Below are positions 21,605 to 30,590 of a stretch of 64,000 nt of DNA, piece by piece (position 1 is the stretch's first letter; the number at the start of each line of letters is the position of its first letter). The notes under the pieces were generated by a model. It was given only the letters and a program-made list of their open reading frames with translations, was not told the origin of the DNA and ran no database searches. The DNA lies in NCBI RefSeq assembly GCF_900129485.1, contig NZ_FQVW01000006.1:25746-89745 (forward strand), given 5' to 3'. The translations under genes and the position numbers were made by a program. This DNA comes from Ornithinibacillus halophilus. Its GTDB lineage: Bacteria > Bacillota > Bacilli > Bacillales > Amphibacillaceae.

Positions 21605-21910
21605 TTATTCTGTTCATTTTACTAACGTTGCGACGAATGACTTAGATGACATATACCGTTATATATCAGAAGAGTTATTTGCCGAAAGTGCTGCAACAGA
21701 GTTATTGGATCGAATAGAAAATAGTATCATGCAATTAAGGGAATTTCCGAATTTAGGTAATCGACTCACAGATGAATATCTACGATTGAAAGGTTATAGG
21801 AGGATCATTGTTGACTCCATATCATCTTTTATATTTTAGATGAACAGAAGAGAAAAGTGATTATTATGCGAATTTTATACGGTAAACGAAAATATGAAGA
21901 TTTACTCTGA
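21591..21910 (+). pseudogene. RelE/ParE family toxin, frameshifted near the C-terminus
   Basis: ATG 21591 opens a RelE/ParE toxin (YSVHFTNVATNDLDDIYRYISEELF, then PNLGNRLTDEYLRLKGYRRIIVD). After codon VD (about 21810-21820) the frame runs to a stop at 21839. A shift into the neighbouring frame restores the family ending (IIFYILDEQKRKVIIMRILYGKRKYEDLL, stop 21908-21910). One lost base, or a sequencing error, explains it. The lost part carries the RILYGKR residues typical of the toxin active face, so the protein as read should be inactive. Confidence 0.75.
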
Positions 21911-22081
21911 AGAAAAGTTATAAACTTTTCGTAAACAATGTTCTTACGATATTACGAACAGGTATTTTATAAGTATAAGACATGTAAAAGAAGGAATACA
22001 AATGGTGGAATGCGGGTTTTGAGGGATGTTAATTTTAAATCTACAGAAATTGTCTAACTAAAACATACAACTATTTCAAAA

Positions 22082-22115
22082 AAATCCCAAGTTCAAGAAA
22101 GAACTTGGGATTTTA
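22082..22115. terminator. Bidirectional terminator
   Basis: Perfect 14-bp stem AAAATCCCAAGTTC (22082-22095) with GAACTTGGGATTTT (22102-22115), loop AAGAAA. A- and T-rich flanks let it work both for the TA side and for the oligopeptidase on the minus strand. Confidence 0.9.
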
Positions 22116-22145
22116 ATTTGAGTAAAATAACCCACATAACATGTG

Positions 22146-24188
22146 TCAAACATCGAGCTTATCAAGAATAAATGCATAACATGCCGCAGCTTCCTTCAAA
22201 TGGTTGAAACGTCCTGATGCACCGAAGTGGCCTGCTCCCATATTTGTTTTGAGTACTAGAGTATTATCATCAGTTTTCATTGATCTTAGACGTGCCACCC
22301 ATTTGGCTGGTTCCCAGTATGCTACTCGTGGGTCATTTAATCCGGTTGTCACATACATATGTGGATAGTCTTTTGCTTCCACATTATCGTAAGGACTATA
22401 GGACTTGATATAAAAATAGTCCTCTTGATTTCGTGGGTCACCCCATTCATCCCATTCCAAGGTGGTAAGTGGAATGGTTTCATCTAGCATCGTCGTGACT
22501 ACATCGACGAATGGAACTTCAGGTACAATGACTTGAAATAGCTCACCAGCCATGTTAGCTACAGCACCAACAAGCAGGCCTCCAGCGCTACCACCACGCG
22601 CAGCCATTTTACTTGGGGTTGTGTATCCCTGTTCAATTAGATATTTCGCAGCTGCGATGAAGTCAGTGAACGTGTTTCGTTTATTTTGCATTTTTCCATC
22701 TTCATACCAATTTTTCCCCATTTCGGAACCGCCGCGTACTTGTGCTGTGACAAATACAATGCCCTTTTCCAGGAGAGGGAGACGATAGGGGCTGAAACGT
22801 GGATCGCTATTTGCTCCATAAGATCCATAGCCATACAGAATCAAAGGCGCAGGACCATGATCAAGTGCTCCTTCTTGGTAAACAACAGCCAATGGTACTT
22901 CCACCCCATCTTCTGCTTTGGCCCAAATTTGTTTTTGACGGAAACGAGAAGGGTCATAGTCTCCACTGACAGGAGCTACTTGAAGTTGACGTCTTTCTCC
23001 AGTTAGTAAATCTATCCCGTATGTTGTCTTTGGCGTAAGAAAAGATTCATATTGAATTAAAACTTCATCTGCATCGTAACTTTGATTGGATATAACGGAA
23101 ACTGTGTAAAGAGGCTCATCCCATTGCACTTTCTCTAAATTTCCATTACGTAGTATCCAAAGCTGCGTTAAGCCATTTTCCCGGCCAAAAATAAGTAATG
23201 CATTACGAAACGGATAGATGGCTTGAATATAGCGTTTTTTGTTATACTCAAAAACTTCTTCCCGTGAATCAAGGTTATCGACTGGACACTTGAGAAGCTG
23301 AAAATTCGATGCCTCTTCATTGGTTAGTATTAGAAATTGTTCCTCCCAATGTTCAACGTCATATTCAACTCCATCCCGGCGTTGATCCACTAACTTAGGA
23401 GGTTCTAATGGAAAATCTGCGTCTATTAGGCTAACCTCACTTGTCGTTTTTGATCCTGAATGAACAAAAATATATTTTCTGCTCATTGACTTAGATATGA
23501 ATAATGTAAAGGTTGTATCTTTTTCTTCATAAATAAGTTCATCAGTTTCAATGTTACTGCCTAGCTGATGTCGCCATAACTGGTGTGGACGCTGATTTTC
23601 ATCTACCGTTATATAAAAAATATAATTACTACACTGGCTCCATTCCAAACTTCCAAATATATACACGTTTGGAATTTGATCTGGTAGAAGTTCACCTGTT
23701 TCCAAATTTTTTATGTAGAGGGTATAACGATCTGTACCATCTCTATTTTCTAAATAAGCAAGTAGGTTATGGTCGGTATTCATGCGTTGTACCGTTACAC
23801 TTAAATATTCATCATCTACGGCTAATTCATTTAAATCGAGCACAATTTCCTCTTTTGCATTTGGTAGAAGTTCACGGCTTGTTGTCGTTTTACGAGCGTA
23901 TGTTGGATATTGCTTTTCTTTTTCTAGGCGAGAATAGTAGAAATATTGTCCATGCTGCACAGGTACGTTCACTTCTGATTCGGGAACCCGGTCTAGCATA
24001 CTTTGAAAAATGGACTCAGTTTTAACTTCCAATGGACGCATGATTTCATTGTAATACTGATTCTCTTGTTTTAAATACTCAATGACCTCGGGGTTGTCTC
24101 TATCCCTTAGCCAATAATACTCGTCTTTTCGTACATCTCCATGTAACTCATGGATGTGGTTTATGCGTTTTGCTACTGGTGGTTTCAT
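22146..24188 (-). CDS. Prolyl oligopeptidase family peptidase (oligopeptidase B-like)
   Basis: A 680-aa cytosolic serine peptidase of family S9A. The N-terminus (HGDVRKDEYYWLRDRDNPEVIEYLKQEN) and beta-propeller are typical of oligopeptidase B, which cuts short peptides after basic residues. The alpha/beta hydrolase half has the nucleophile Ser in AARGGSAGGLLVGA, the Asp region in TGLNDPRV and the His in GAGHFGASGR. AAAGGAGGAAATT precedes the ATG at 24188. It stands alone. PtrB-type specificity is inferred. Confidence 0.88.
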   Translation of the reverse strand: MKPPVAKRINHIHELHGDVRKDEYYWLRDRDNPEVIEYLKQENQYYNEIMRPLEVKTESIFQSMLDRVPESEVNVPVQHGQYFYYSRLEKEKQYPTYARKTTTSRELLPNAKEEIVLDLNELAVDDEYLSVTVQRMNTDHNLLAYLENRDGTDRYTLYIKNLETGELLPDQIPNVYIFGSLEWSQCSNYIFYITVDENQRPHQLWRHQLGSNIETDELIYEEKDTTFTLFISKSMSRKYIFVHSGSKTTSEVSLIDADFPLEPPKLVDQRRDGVEYDVEHWEEQFLILTNEEASNFQLLKCPVDNLDSREEVFEYNKKRYIQAIYPFRNALLIFGRENGLTQLWILRNGNLEKVQWDEPLYTVSVISNQSYDADEVLIQYESFLTPKTTYGIDLLTGERRQLQVAPVSGDYDPSRFRQKQIWAKAEDGVEVPLAVVYQEGALDHGPAPLILYGYGSYGANSDPRFSPYRLPLLEKGIVFVTAQVRGGSEMGKNWYEDGKMQNKRNTFTDFIAAAKYLIEQGYTTPSKMAARGGSAGGLLVGAVANMAGELFQVIVPEVPFVDVVTTMLDETIPLTTLEWDEWGDPRNQEDYFYIKSYSPYDNVEAKDYPHMYVTTGLNDPRVAYWEPAKWVARLRSMKTDDNTLVLKTNMGAGHFGASGRFNHLKEAAACYAFILDKLDV

Positions 24189-24309
24189 AATTTCCTCCTT
24201 TCAATCTCATATAATAAATTCGAGATATAGTAGGTGAATTCCTTTTTTTGTTGCAGTTAGCATTATAAATGAAAAATGATAACCGTCCATGATTTTAAAT
24301 AGAATTTGA

Positions 24310-24660
24310 CTAGACACCATTCAGTTTCGTATAACCAAATCGGAGACACTTGCAAAACGGGTTATGGAAAATAATTTTAAACCTATTGTCGGATACAAAT
24401 GTCAATTTAAAAATAAGGAAATAGATTTAGTTATAGATTGTGAAGTATTAGTTGTGGACAAGCCCCATAAGCTATCTTATACATGGATAGGTGGCCCGAT
24501 TGACACATTCGTAACATGGACATTAAAGCAAGATGGAAAAATAACCTACGTTCACCTTGACCATACAGGATTTGAGGAAGTAGGACCAGCTTTCTATGGT
24601 GCGAAATCTGGATGGGCATATAAAGTGGAAGAGCTTAAGAAACAGTTGGAAGAGATATAA
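24310..24660 (+). pseudogene. SRPBCC/AHSA1 domain protein, N-terminally degraded
   Basis: From ATG 24364 a 98-aa frame encodes the last two thirds of an Aha1/AHSA1 (SRPBCC) domain: NNFKPIVGYKCQF, then KLSYTWIGGPIDTFVTWTL and HTGFEE, then GAKSGWAYKVEELKKQLEEI. The frame can be read back to 24310 as ITKSETLAKRVMENNF, where the family has a Trp in place of the Arg, and then meets a stop. The usual first 25 or so residues are absent and no ribosome site is seen, so this is probably a decayed gene. Confidence 0.6.
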
Positions 24661-24881
24661 GACTAGTTTAGTGTTTTTGGCTATCTGTATGCTGGTCATG
24701 ACCATAAAAAATATAGAGTTCTTCGGAATTTAATTCCCAAAAAGAAGTGAGTAAAGTAAATCAGATATTAGGTGCTATTCATAACTAATAGTTTGATTAA
24801 AAATACGAATACATGGTATAAGTGTAGAAGGAGTTTTTAAATACAAGAAGATCTTTTAGATAATGAAAGGATTTTATATAT

Positions 24882-25862
24882 ATGAAAGAAAACTTTTGGC
24901 ACAATTTACCAAAACCATTCTTTGTACTGGCACCTATGGAAGAAGTGACGGATGTTGTATTCCGACATGTTATTAGTGAAGCAGCCAGACCAGATGTGTT
25001 TTTCACAGAATTTACAAACACAGAAAGCTATTGTCATCCTGAAGGGAAACAAAGTGTTCGAGGACGTCTGACTTTTACTGAAGATGAACAACCCATTGTT
25101 GCCCATATATGGGGAGATAAGCCGGAACTTTTTAGGGAAATGAGTATTGGAATGGCCGAACAAGGCTTTAGTGGAGTAGATATCAACATGGGTTGTCCTG
25201 TACCAAATGTAGCAGGTAATGGAAAAGGATGTGGCCTTATCCGTCGCCCAGATGTTGCAGCAGAATTAATTCAAGCAGCAAAAGCAGGGGGATTACCTGT
25301 TAGCGTAAAAACTAGACTAGGTTATACGGATGTCGATGAATGGCGTGATTGGCTAACCCATATTTTGAAGCAAGATATCGTAAACTTGTCGATTCATTTG
25401 CGTACAAAAAAGGAAATGAGCAAAGTAGATGCTCACTGGGAACTAATACCAGAGATTAAAAAACTTCGAGATGAAGTTGCACCTGATACACTATTGACGA
25501 TTAATGGCGATATTCCTGACCGTCAAAAAGGATTAGAACTTGCTAATAAATACGGGGTTGATGGGGTTATGATTGGACGTGGTGTATTTAAAAATCCATT
25601 TGCATTTGAAAAAGAACCAAGAGAGCATAGTAGCAAGGAGTTACTGGATCTATTAAGGTTGCAGTTAGATCTTCATGACCAGTACTCTCATTTAGAACTA
25701 CGCCCATTTAAATCCCTACACCGCTTTATTAAGATTTATGTTCGTGGTTTTAAAGGAGCAAGTGGGTTAAGAAACCACTTGATGAATACTGAATCAACCG
25801 ATGAGGTACGTGATATGTTGGATCAATTTATGGCTGAGAACATAGATGGAATAGAGGAATAG
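24882..25862 (+). CDS. dus: tRNA-dihydrouridine synthase
   Basis: A 326-aa flavoenzyme that reduces uridines in the tRNA D-loop. A TIM-barrel start [16 protein letters not shown], the active-site region [22 protein letters not shown] with the catalytic Cys in [11 protein letters not shown], and INGDIPDR followed by DGVMIGRG mark the Dus family; the C-terminal helical domain binds tRNA. The motif [10 protein letters not shown] differs from the usual GAGSAL-type sequence, so it belongs to a less common Dus subgroup. A terminator follows. Confidence 0.92.
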   Translation: MKENFWHNLPKPFFVLAPMEEVTDVVFRHVISEAARPDVFFTEFTNTESYCHPEGKQSVRGRLTFTEDEQPIVAHIWGDKPELFREMSIGMAEQGFSGVDINMGCPVPNVAGNGKGCGLIRRPDVAAELIQAAKAGGLPVSVKTRLGYTDVDEWRDWLTHILKQDIVNLSIHLRTKKEMSKVDAHWELIPEIKKLRDEVAPDTLLTINGDIPDRQKGLELANKYGVDGVMIGRGVFKNPFAFEKEPREHSSKELLDLLRLQLDLHDQYSHLELRPFKSLHRFIKIYVRGFKGASGLRNHLMNTESTDEVRDMLDQFMAENIDGIEE

Positions 25863-25897
25863 GAATCAAACCTCTTAATACGTGGTCTGCGAAAATT

Positions 25898-25935
25898 AAA
25901 ACTGGTGTCTAGATATTTTTAGACACCAGTTTTAT
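25898..25935. terminator. Bidirectional terminator between dus and the antiporter
   Basis: Perfect 14-bp stem AAAACTGGTGTCTA (25898-25911) with TAGACACCAGTTTT (25920-25933), 8-nt loop, placed between convergent genes. Confidence 0.9.
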
Positions 25936-25946
25936 ATTTAATTCTT

Positions 25947-27413
25947 CTATTTATTCAACAGTTGTTTTAGTGATTTTTTACTTTTACGTGAGACAAGAAT
26001 ATATAGAATGTCTCCCACTTCAATTTTTGTATCACCAGAGGGAGTGATTAATTCGTCATTACGAATAATCGCATTGATTAGAACATTTTCAGGAAAATCA
26101 ATTTCTGTTAACGATTTACCAGTTATAAATCCTTCCTCATTCACTTCGTACTCGACCATTTCGGCATTTGCCTTTCCGATCGACACTAACTCTAAAGAAT
26201 GCATTGGTTCTGTTCTTTTAGGTCCAGTTAAACCTAATTTCTCTGCCAAAATAGAGATTGTCGAACCTTGTATGAGTGCAGAGATTAATACAATAAAGAA
26301 GATAATGTTAAAGAACACTTGGCTATTTTCTAGACCTGCTGCCATTGGAAAAGTTGCTAATACAATTGGCACCGCACCTTTTAAACCAGCCCAGGAAAGG
26401 AAAGCTTTTTCTTTAAAGTTAAACCCTAGTTTGATCGTTGAGAGGAAAACAGCTATAGGACGTGCTATGAGAATTAATATAAAGGAAAGAAGCAGCCCTT
26501 TAATAATAATGTCTAAAGTGAATACTTGTTTGGGGAAGACTAATAAACCTAAAATGGTAAACATTAAGATTTGTGCAATCCAGGAAAACCCTTCATTAAA
26601 TCTAAAAATAGAGTGACGGTATGCAATATCTGAATTCCCTATTAGTACTGCGGATATATAAACTGCCAATAAACCACTTGCATTTATAAAATCAGTAATA
26701 CTGAATGTTAATAGTGCAAATGCCAGTGTGAATACAGGATAAAGACCACTTGAATCTAGATTAATTTTATTTATTGCAAATACTGCTAGTCTACCTATAA
26801 TTAACCCCAATAGTAAACCAATTATCATTTGCCAGAAAAACGAACCAACAAAATAAAGATAATTTTGTTGTTCAGTCGTTATTAGCTCTATAAAGGTAAT
26901 CATTAGAATCATTGCCATTGGGTCATTCGATCCGGACTCTGCTTCTAGTGTAGAACTAATTCTGTTTTTAATATTCTTGCCCTTTAAGACGGCAAATACA
27001 GCTGCAGCATCAGTAGAACCAACAATTGAGCCAAATAATAAACCCTCAAACCAAGAAACATCTAAAATAAATTTTGCTCCTATACCTACAATTACAGAAG
27101 TAAAAATAACACCTATAGTTGCTAGCGATAGGGATGGGGCTATAACTGGCTTTACAGTTGTCCACTTCGTTTGTAATCCACCATCAAATAAAATAATAAC
27201 TAGTGCAGCCATTCCTATCATTCTAGCTAGTTTATCATCACTAAAGTGTATGAGTCCTAGGCCATCACTTCCAATAACCATTCCAACGAGGATAAATAAT
27301 ACAAGAGCTGGAACCCCTAGACGATTAGAAAACTTAGCTGTCAATACACCGATAATTAGTAAGAGTCCAAGAGTCAGAATAAAGTAATCAAAAATTAAAC
27401 TAGTGCCATTCAT
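25947..27413 (-). CDS. CPA1 family cation/proton antiporter with TrkA-C domain
   Basis: A 488-aa membrane antiporter of the NhaP2/CvrA type. About 12 membrane helices carry CPA motifs (IILFDGGLQTKW; IVGSTDAAAVFAVLKG; AESGSNDPMAMIL with the Asn-Asp pair). A cytoplasmic TrkA-C (RCK_C) domain at about residues 405-485 (GFITGKSLTEIDFPENVLINAIIRNDE) probably senses a ligand. K+/H+ or Na+/H+ exchange is expected. AAAGGAGG precedes the ATG. Confidence 0.9.
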   Translation of the reverse strand: MNGTSLIFDYFILTLGLLLIIGVLTAKFSNRLGVPALVLFILVGMVIGSDGLGLIHFSDDKLARMIGMAALVIILFDGGLQTKWTTVKPVIAPSLSLATIGVIFTSVIVGIGAKFILDVSWFEGLLFGSIVGSTDAAAVFAVLKGKNIKNRISSTLEAESGSNDPMAMILMITFIELITTEQQNYLYFVGSFFWQMIIGLLLGLIIGRLAVFAINKINLDSSGLYPVFTLAFALLTFSITDFINASGLLAVYISAVLIGNSDIAYRHSIFRFNEGFSWIAQILMFTILGLLVFPKQVFTLDIIIKGLLLSFILILIARPIAVFLSTIKLGFNFKEKAFLSWAGLKGAVPIVLATFPMAAGLENSQVFFNIIFFIVLISALIQGSTISILAEKLGLTGPKRTEPMHSLELVSIGKANAEMVEYEVNEEGFITGKSLTEIDFPENVLINAIIRNDELITPSGDTKIEVGDILYILVSRKSKKSLKQLLNK

Positions 27414-27448
27414 AAATGACCTCCTTTATAAAGTGTTAATAAAGAAAA

Positions 27449-28012
27449 TTATAAATTTACATCCACTCTTATAGGGTGTTCATTCTGGGGATTGACTCCA
27501 ATATACTTAAGTGTTTCTGATGGTGTATTATGGCCATAAATTGATTTTAATATTGAGATGGCAATTCCTTTTTTGTACGCATGGTATCCGAATGTTTTTC
27601 GTATTGTATGTGTACCAATTTTCCCATTAATACCAGCCTTTTTAGCTGCTTGGTTAATGATTCGATATGCTTGCTGACGGGTAATCGGAGTGTCGTAGTT
27701 CTTGGATTTAAATAGAAAATCATTACCTGTAAGTTTAATATCTGATAGGTAGTCTTTTATGGCTTCTTTTACATTGTCGTTTAGGAAAAACGTTTGTTCA
27801 TTATGTTTTTCAGTTTCAGGAATAATCAAGAATTCTTTTACCTCATTCCTGTCTAAAACATCATGGACTTTTAAGTTAAGTAACTCATTTATTCTTATCC
27901 CTGTATTTATTCCAAATACAAATAATAGATAGTCCCTCTTGGATTTTTCCTTCAATAGAGCTTTTATTTTGTTTAATGAGTCTATCTCTTTAATTGGATC
28001 AACATATTCCAT
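27449..28012 (-). CDS. Short tyrosine recombinase (integrase catalytic domain)
   Basis: A 187-aa site-specific recombinase holding nearly only the catalytic domain. The expected residues are present: Arg in NTGIRINELLNL, His-x-x-Arg in THTIRKTFGYH, His in IYGHNTPSE and the nucleophile Tyr in LKYIGVN. The core-binding domain of full-length integrases (about 300-400 aa) is missing, as in the short integrases often found in Bacillaceae. It may be a stand-alone recombinase or the remnant of an element. It lies 5 kb from the TA/transposon patch. Confidence 0.85.
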   Translation of the reverse strand: MEYVDPIKEIDSLNKIKALLKEKSKRDYLLFVFGINTGIRINELLNLKVHDVLDRNEVKEFLIIPETEKHNEQTFFLNDNVKEAIKDYLSDIKLTGNDFLFKSKNYDTPITRQQAYRIINQAAKKAGINGKIGTHTIRKTFGYHAYKKGIAISILKSIYGHNTPSETLKYIGVNPQNEHPIRVDVNL

Positions 28013-28146
28013 TGAATCATCACCCTATACGTTACTTATTCATATTATATCATATGGTTATGTAACTTTCTAAAATAATATCACCTGCTAGATCTAAACC
28101 TTTCTCATAGCCAATTGGAAACAAGTAATAAACTACTAAAGGTAAT

Positions 28147-28177
28147 CCCTGTATTCGTAAAATTTGTGAATACAGGG
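28147..28177. terminator. Hairpin upstream of the DUF2187 gene
   Basis: CCCTGTATTC (28147-28156) and GAATACAGGG (28168-28177) form a perfect 10-bp stem with an 11-nt loop and TTTATTTATTT after it. No plus-strand gene precedes it, so it may be a leftover terminator or act on a leader. The 28013-28315 gap otherwise shows only promoter-like AT-rich sequence. Confidence 0.55.
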
Positions 28178-28315
28178 TTTATTTATTTACATTATGCTGG
28201 TAATTATGTTTACATTAGTTATTGGTTTACAATGGATTACTTATGAAATTGTATCGAATGAAATATTTATGTTAATAAATAATAAGTAGGAAGCATATGA
28301 GAAGGAGAGAGCAAA

Positions 28316-28537
28316 ATGGCAGAAGATAATACAGCTGAAAAACAAGACAAGCCAGAAATTAAGAAGGCTAATGAAGGAGATCAAATTAAAGTTGTTAAAG
28401 GAGAAGCAAAAGGAAACGAAGGAACGGTATTAACGGTAAGAGAGAACTCGGTCATCATCAAAATTGGGACCAATGACAAAACAGGAGAACCAATAAAAAC
28501 CGTAGTGAATCATAAAAATTATAAGATTGTAAAATAG
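28316..28537 (+). CDS. DUF2187 (KOW-like) family protein
   Basis: A 73-aa protein with an acidic/lysine-rich leader (to about residue 20) and a KOW-like fold (GDQIKVVKGEAKGNEGTVLTVRENSVII) ending TVVNHKNYKIVK, the usual DUF2187 signature (compare B. subtilis YkvS). Possibly nucleic-acid binding; role unknown. Ribosome site GAAGGAGAG. Monocistronic, with a terminator. Confidence 0.75.
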   Translation: MAEDNTAEKQDKPEIKKANEGDQIKVVKGEAKGNEGTVLTVRENSVIIKIGTNDKTGEPIKTVVNHKNYKIVK

Positions 28538-28557
28538 CATTTCGTATACTTAAGAAG

Positions 28558-28582
28558 CTGTCCTATTTTGGACAGTTTTTCT
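28558..28582 (+). terminator. Terminator after the DUF2187 gene
   Basis: CTGTCC (28558-28563) with GGACAG (28570-28575), loop TATTTT, then TTTTTCTTTTT. Confidence 0.8.
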
Positions 28583-28613
28583 TTTTAAGATATCTAACAC
28601 GATTTATCTTAAA

Positions 28614-28643
28614 AAAAGCACTTAGTCGAAACCAAGTGCTTTT
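28614..28643 (-). terminator. Terminator after the yojN-yojO pair
   Basis: Perfect 10-bp stem AAAAGCACTT (28614-28623) with AAGTGCTTTT (28634-28643); read on the minus strand it ends in a run of T and directly follows the VWA gene. Confidence 0.85.
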
Positions 28644-28647
28644 ATCG

Positions 28648-30564
28648 TTAGATTGCTTTTAATAATAATTTTTTCAACAATGGGGTAAAGTGGTCTGGTA
28701 GCTCTGATACGCCTGGTATCATCAGTCGTTCTCTACCGTAAATGTTTTTCATCGTAAGGTCTTCGTGTTCTTGGACTTCTCCGTTAGCCAAGAACATCCC
28801 AATAACATCAATACCTTTCTTCCTTGCTTCTAGTACTGCCTCATGGGTATCCACAATCCCGTTCTGTTCATAGTTAGAAGCTGCGGGTTCACCATCAGAG
28901 AAAACAAGCAAGAACTTATTCTTCTCTCGTCTAGCTTCTAGTTCTTTCGTTATGACACGAATACTGTAGCCATCACGGTTATCTTCTTCTGGTTCCAATT
29001 GCATAATTTTAGGACCATTATTTTCATATAGAGAATCATTAAAGGTATGGATTCTGTGGAAATAGTTCGGCTGATAACCTTCTTTCACATCATTCGCGTC
29101 TTCCCAAAATCCAATTATGGAATGCTTAATTTTTAACTGCTTCAAAACCTCGTGAAATAAAACAATTCCCTTTTTGGTTTCTTCCATCTTATTGTGCATG
29201 GAAGCAGAACAGTCAACGAGTAAAGTAAAGACGGCATCCATTTCTTTCGATTCGTGATTCTTTTTATAAAAAATACGGCGATCATTATCAATTACAATAG
29301 GTAGTAGCTTTTTAGACAGACGACCAAATAGTAAGTCTTTTCGTGGAGCGTTTTTCTTATGCTCTAATGTTTTTTCAATTGTTCGAGCTAGTTTACGCTG
29401 ATAGGCTTCGATTTCCATTACATATTCTTTATATAATTGGATATCTTCATGTTCTGGTTTTTCGGCCACTTTGTCGATCTTCACAGCATCTCGATTTTCT
29501 TCACCGTAAATCGCCTCATCTTGTTGATTGCCTTTTTCTGTTTCTTTTTCTTCTAATGATTCCATGTCAGAGTAGTCATTTTGCTTACTTTGACCAGAGG
29601 CGCCTTGAATCGATGCCATTGCCTGGTCGCCTTCCTCTGTTTCTCGGGCACCATCACCAATTAAGCTGGTTTTCGTTCCTTGGTCGAGCTCAAACTGAAG
29701 AAAAGTTTGATTACCTTCTCCATTTTTGCTTTCACGATGCCATGTTGAAAATTTCTCATCGATATATTCGCTTTTTTCCTGGTCCACTTCTTCATAATCA
29801 TCGTTCGTTAGTTTATCCGTTCTTGTTAATTCATCAAATAAGGTGTTTCTTGTGTAATGGTCAATATGGGAAACAGGTAATACAAAATATTCGTTATAAG
29901 AATCCCGATAATGCCCATCGATTTGTAAAACAATCTTCTCAGCAATATGAACGACATCTCTAGTGGTTTTTGCCTCAAATAACTCGTATAGAAAAGGTTT
30001 AATCTTTTCTAAATCAGATAGTTGTTTCTCATTTGCTCTTGGGAAGACCGGGTCTGGTACGTCTGATTCTATTAACAAATAGATAAGGCAAAATAATTCA
30101 TCTAAAGAATAGCTTCTAGTGATGTTTGTATTCAATTGAGTTTCAAAATGTTGTTTGTGGTAGCTGTTTCGAATGTCAAATACCTTTTTAGTTCCAGGTC
30201 GCTCTTTTCTAATGATTTCCTGTAAGCGAATGTCTTCAAACAATGCAAATAATTGAGTAGCAAATTTTGGGATACTAACTTCACGAACGACTTCTTCTAA
30301 ATATTGTTTTATATCGTTTAGATTGGTGTGATGCAATGTTCCAACAGTGCGTAGAAAAACATCTGATTTTAAGCCTGCTTCATGAATTACTGGCTTTGTA
30401 TTATCCCAAAAACGACTTGCCGTCACCTTGTGATCAATAACATCGATGAAGGATCCAAAATTAAACTCAAATTCCAGATCTCTATTCCCAGACAAAACAG
30501 TTGTTAAGTCTTGCAATTGTAGGAAAAGATTCGTATCGACTTTCTTATTATTAAAACGATACAT
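28648..30564 (-). CDS. yojO: VWA-domain protein (YojO, CobT/NorD-like partner of MoxR ATPase)
   Basis: A 638-aa protein with a helical N-terminal half, an acidic low-complexity linker (about 270-380) and a C-terminal von Willebrand A domain with MIDAS motif DCSASM and FSDGEPAA. It resembles CobT/NorD-type proteins that work with MoxR AAA+ ATPases in metal-centre insertion or protein activation. The partner ATPase lies 26 bp upstream, as in B. subtilis yojN-yojO. The client protein is not apparent here. Confidence 0.85.
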   Translation of the reverse strand: MYRFNNKKVDTNLFLQLQDLTTVLSGNRDLEFEFNFGSFIDVIDHKVTASRFWDNTKPVIHEAGLKSDVFLRTVGTLHHTNLNDIKQYLEEVVREVSIPKFATQLFALFEDIRLQEIIRKERPGTKKVFDIRNSYHKQHFETQLNTNITRSYSLDELFCLIYLLIESDVPDPVFPRANEKQLSDLEKIKPFLYELFEAKTTRDVVHIAEKIVLQIDGHYRDSYNEYFVLPVSHIDHYTRNTLFDELTRTDKLTNDDYEEVDQEKSEYIDEKFSTWHRESKNGEGNQTFLQFELDQGTKTSLIGDGARETEEGDQAMASIQGASGQSKQNDYSDMESLEEKETEKGNQQDEAIYGEENRDAVKIDKVAEKPEHEDIQLYKEYVMEIEAYQRKLARTIEKTLEHKKNAPRKDLLFGRLSKKLLPIVIDNDRRIFYKKNHESKEMDAVFTLLVDCSASMHNKMEETKKGIVLFHEVLKQLKIKHSIIGFWEDANDVKEGYQPNYFHRIHTFNDSLYENNGPKIMQLEPEEDNRDGYSIRVITKELEARREKNKFLLVFSDGEPAASNYEQNGIVDTHEAVLEARKKGIDVIGMFLANGEVQEHEDLTMKNIYGRERLMIPGVSELPDHFTPLLKKLLLKAI

Positions 30565-30590
30565 AGTATATACTCCTTACTTAAAGAACA

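Noticed and set aside
23585..24025. 146-aa plus-strand ORF
   Set aside because: Antisense to the oligopeptidase gene.
26008..26616. 202-aa plus-strand ORF
   Set aside because: Antisense shadow of the CPA1 antiporter, whose minus-strand frame has full family motifs.
29343..29963. 206-aa plus-strand ORF
   Set aside because: Antisense to the yojO linker region; Leu/His/Phe-rich composition is typical of a shadow frame.
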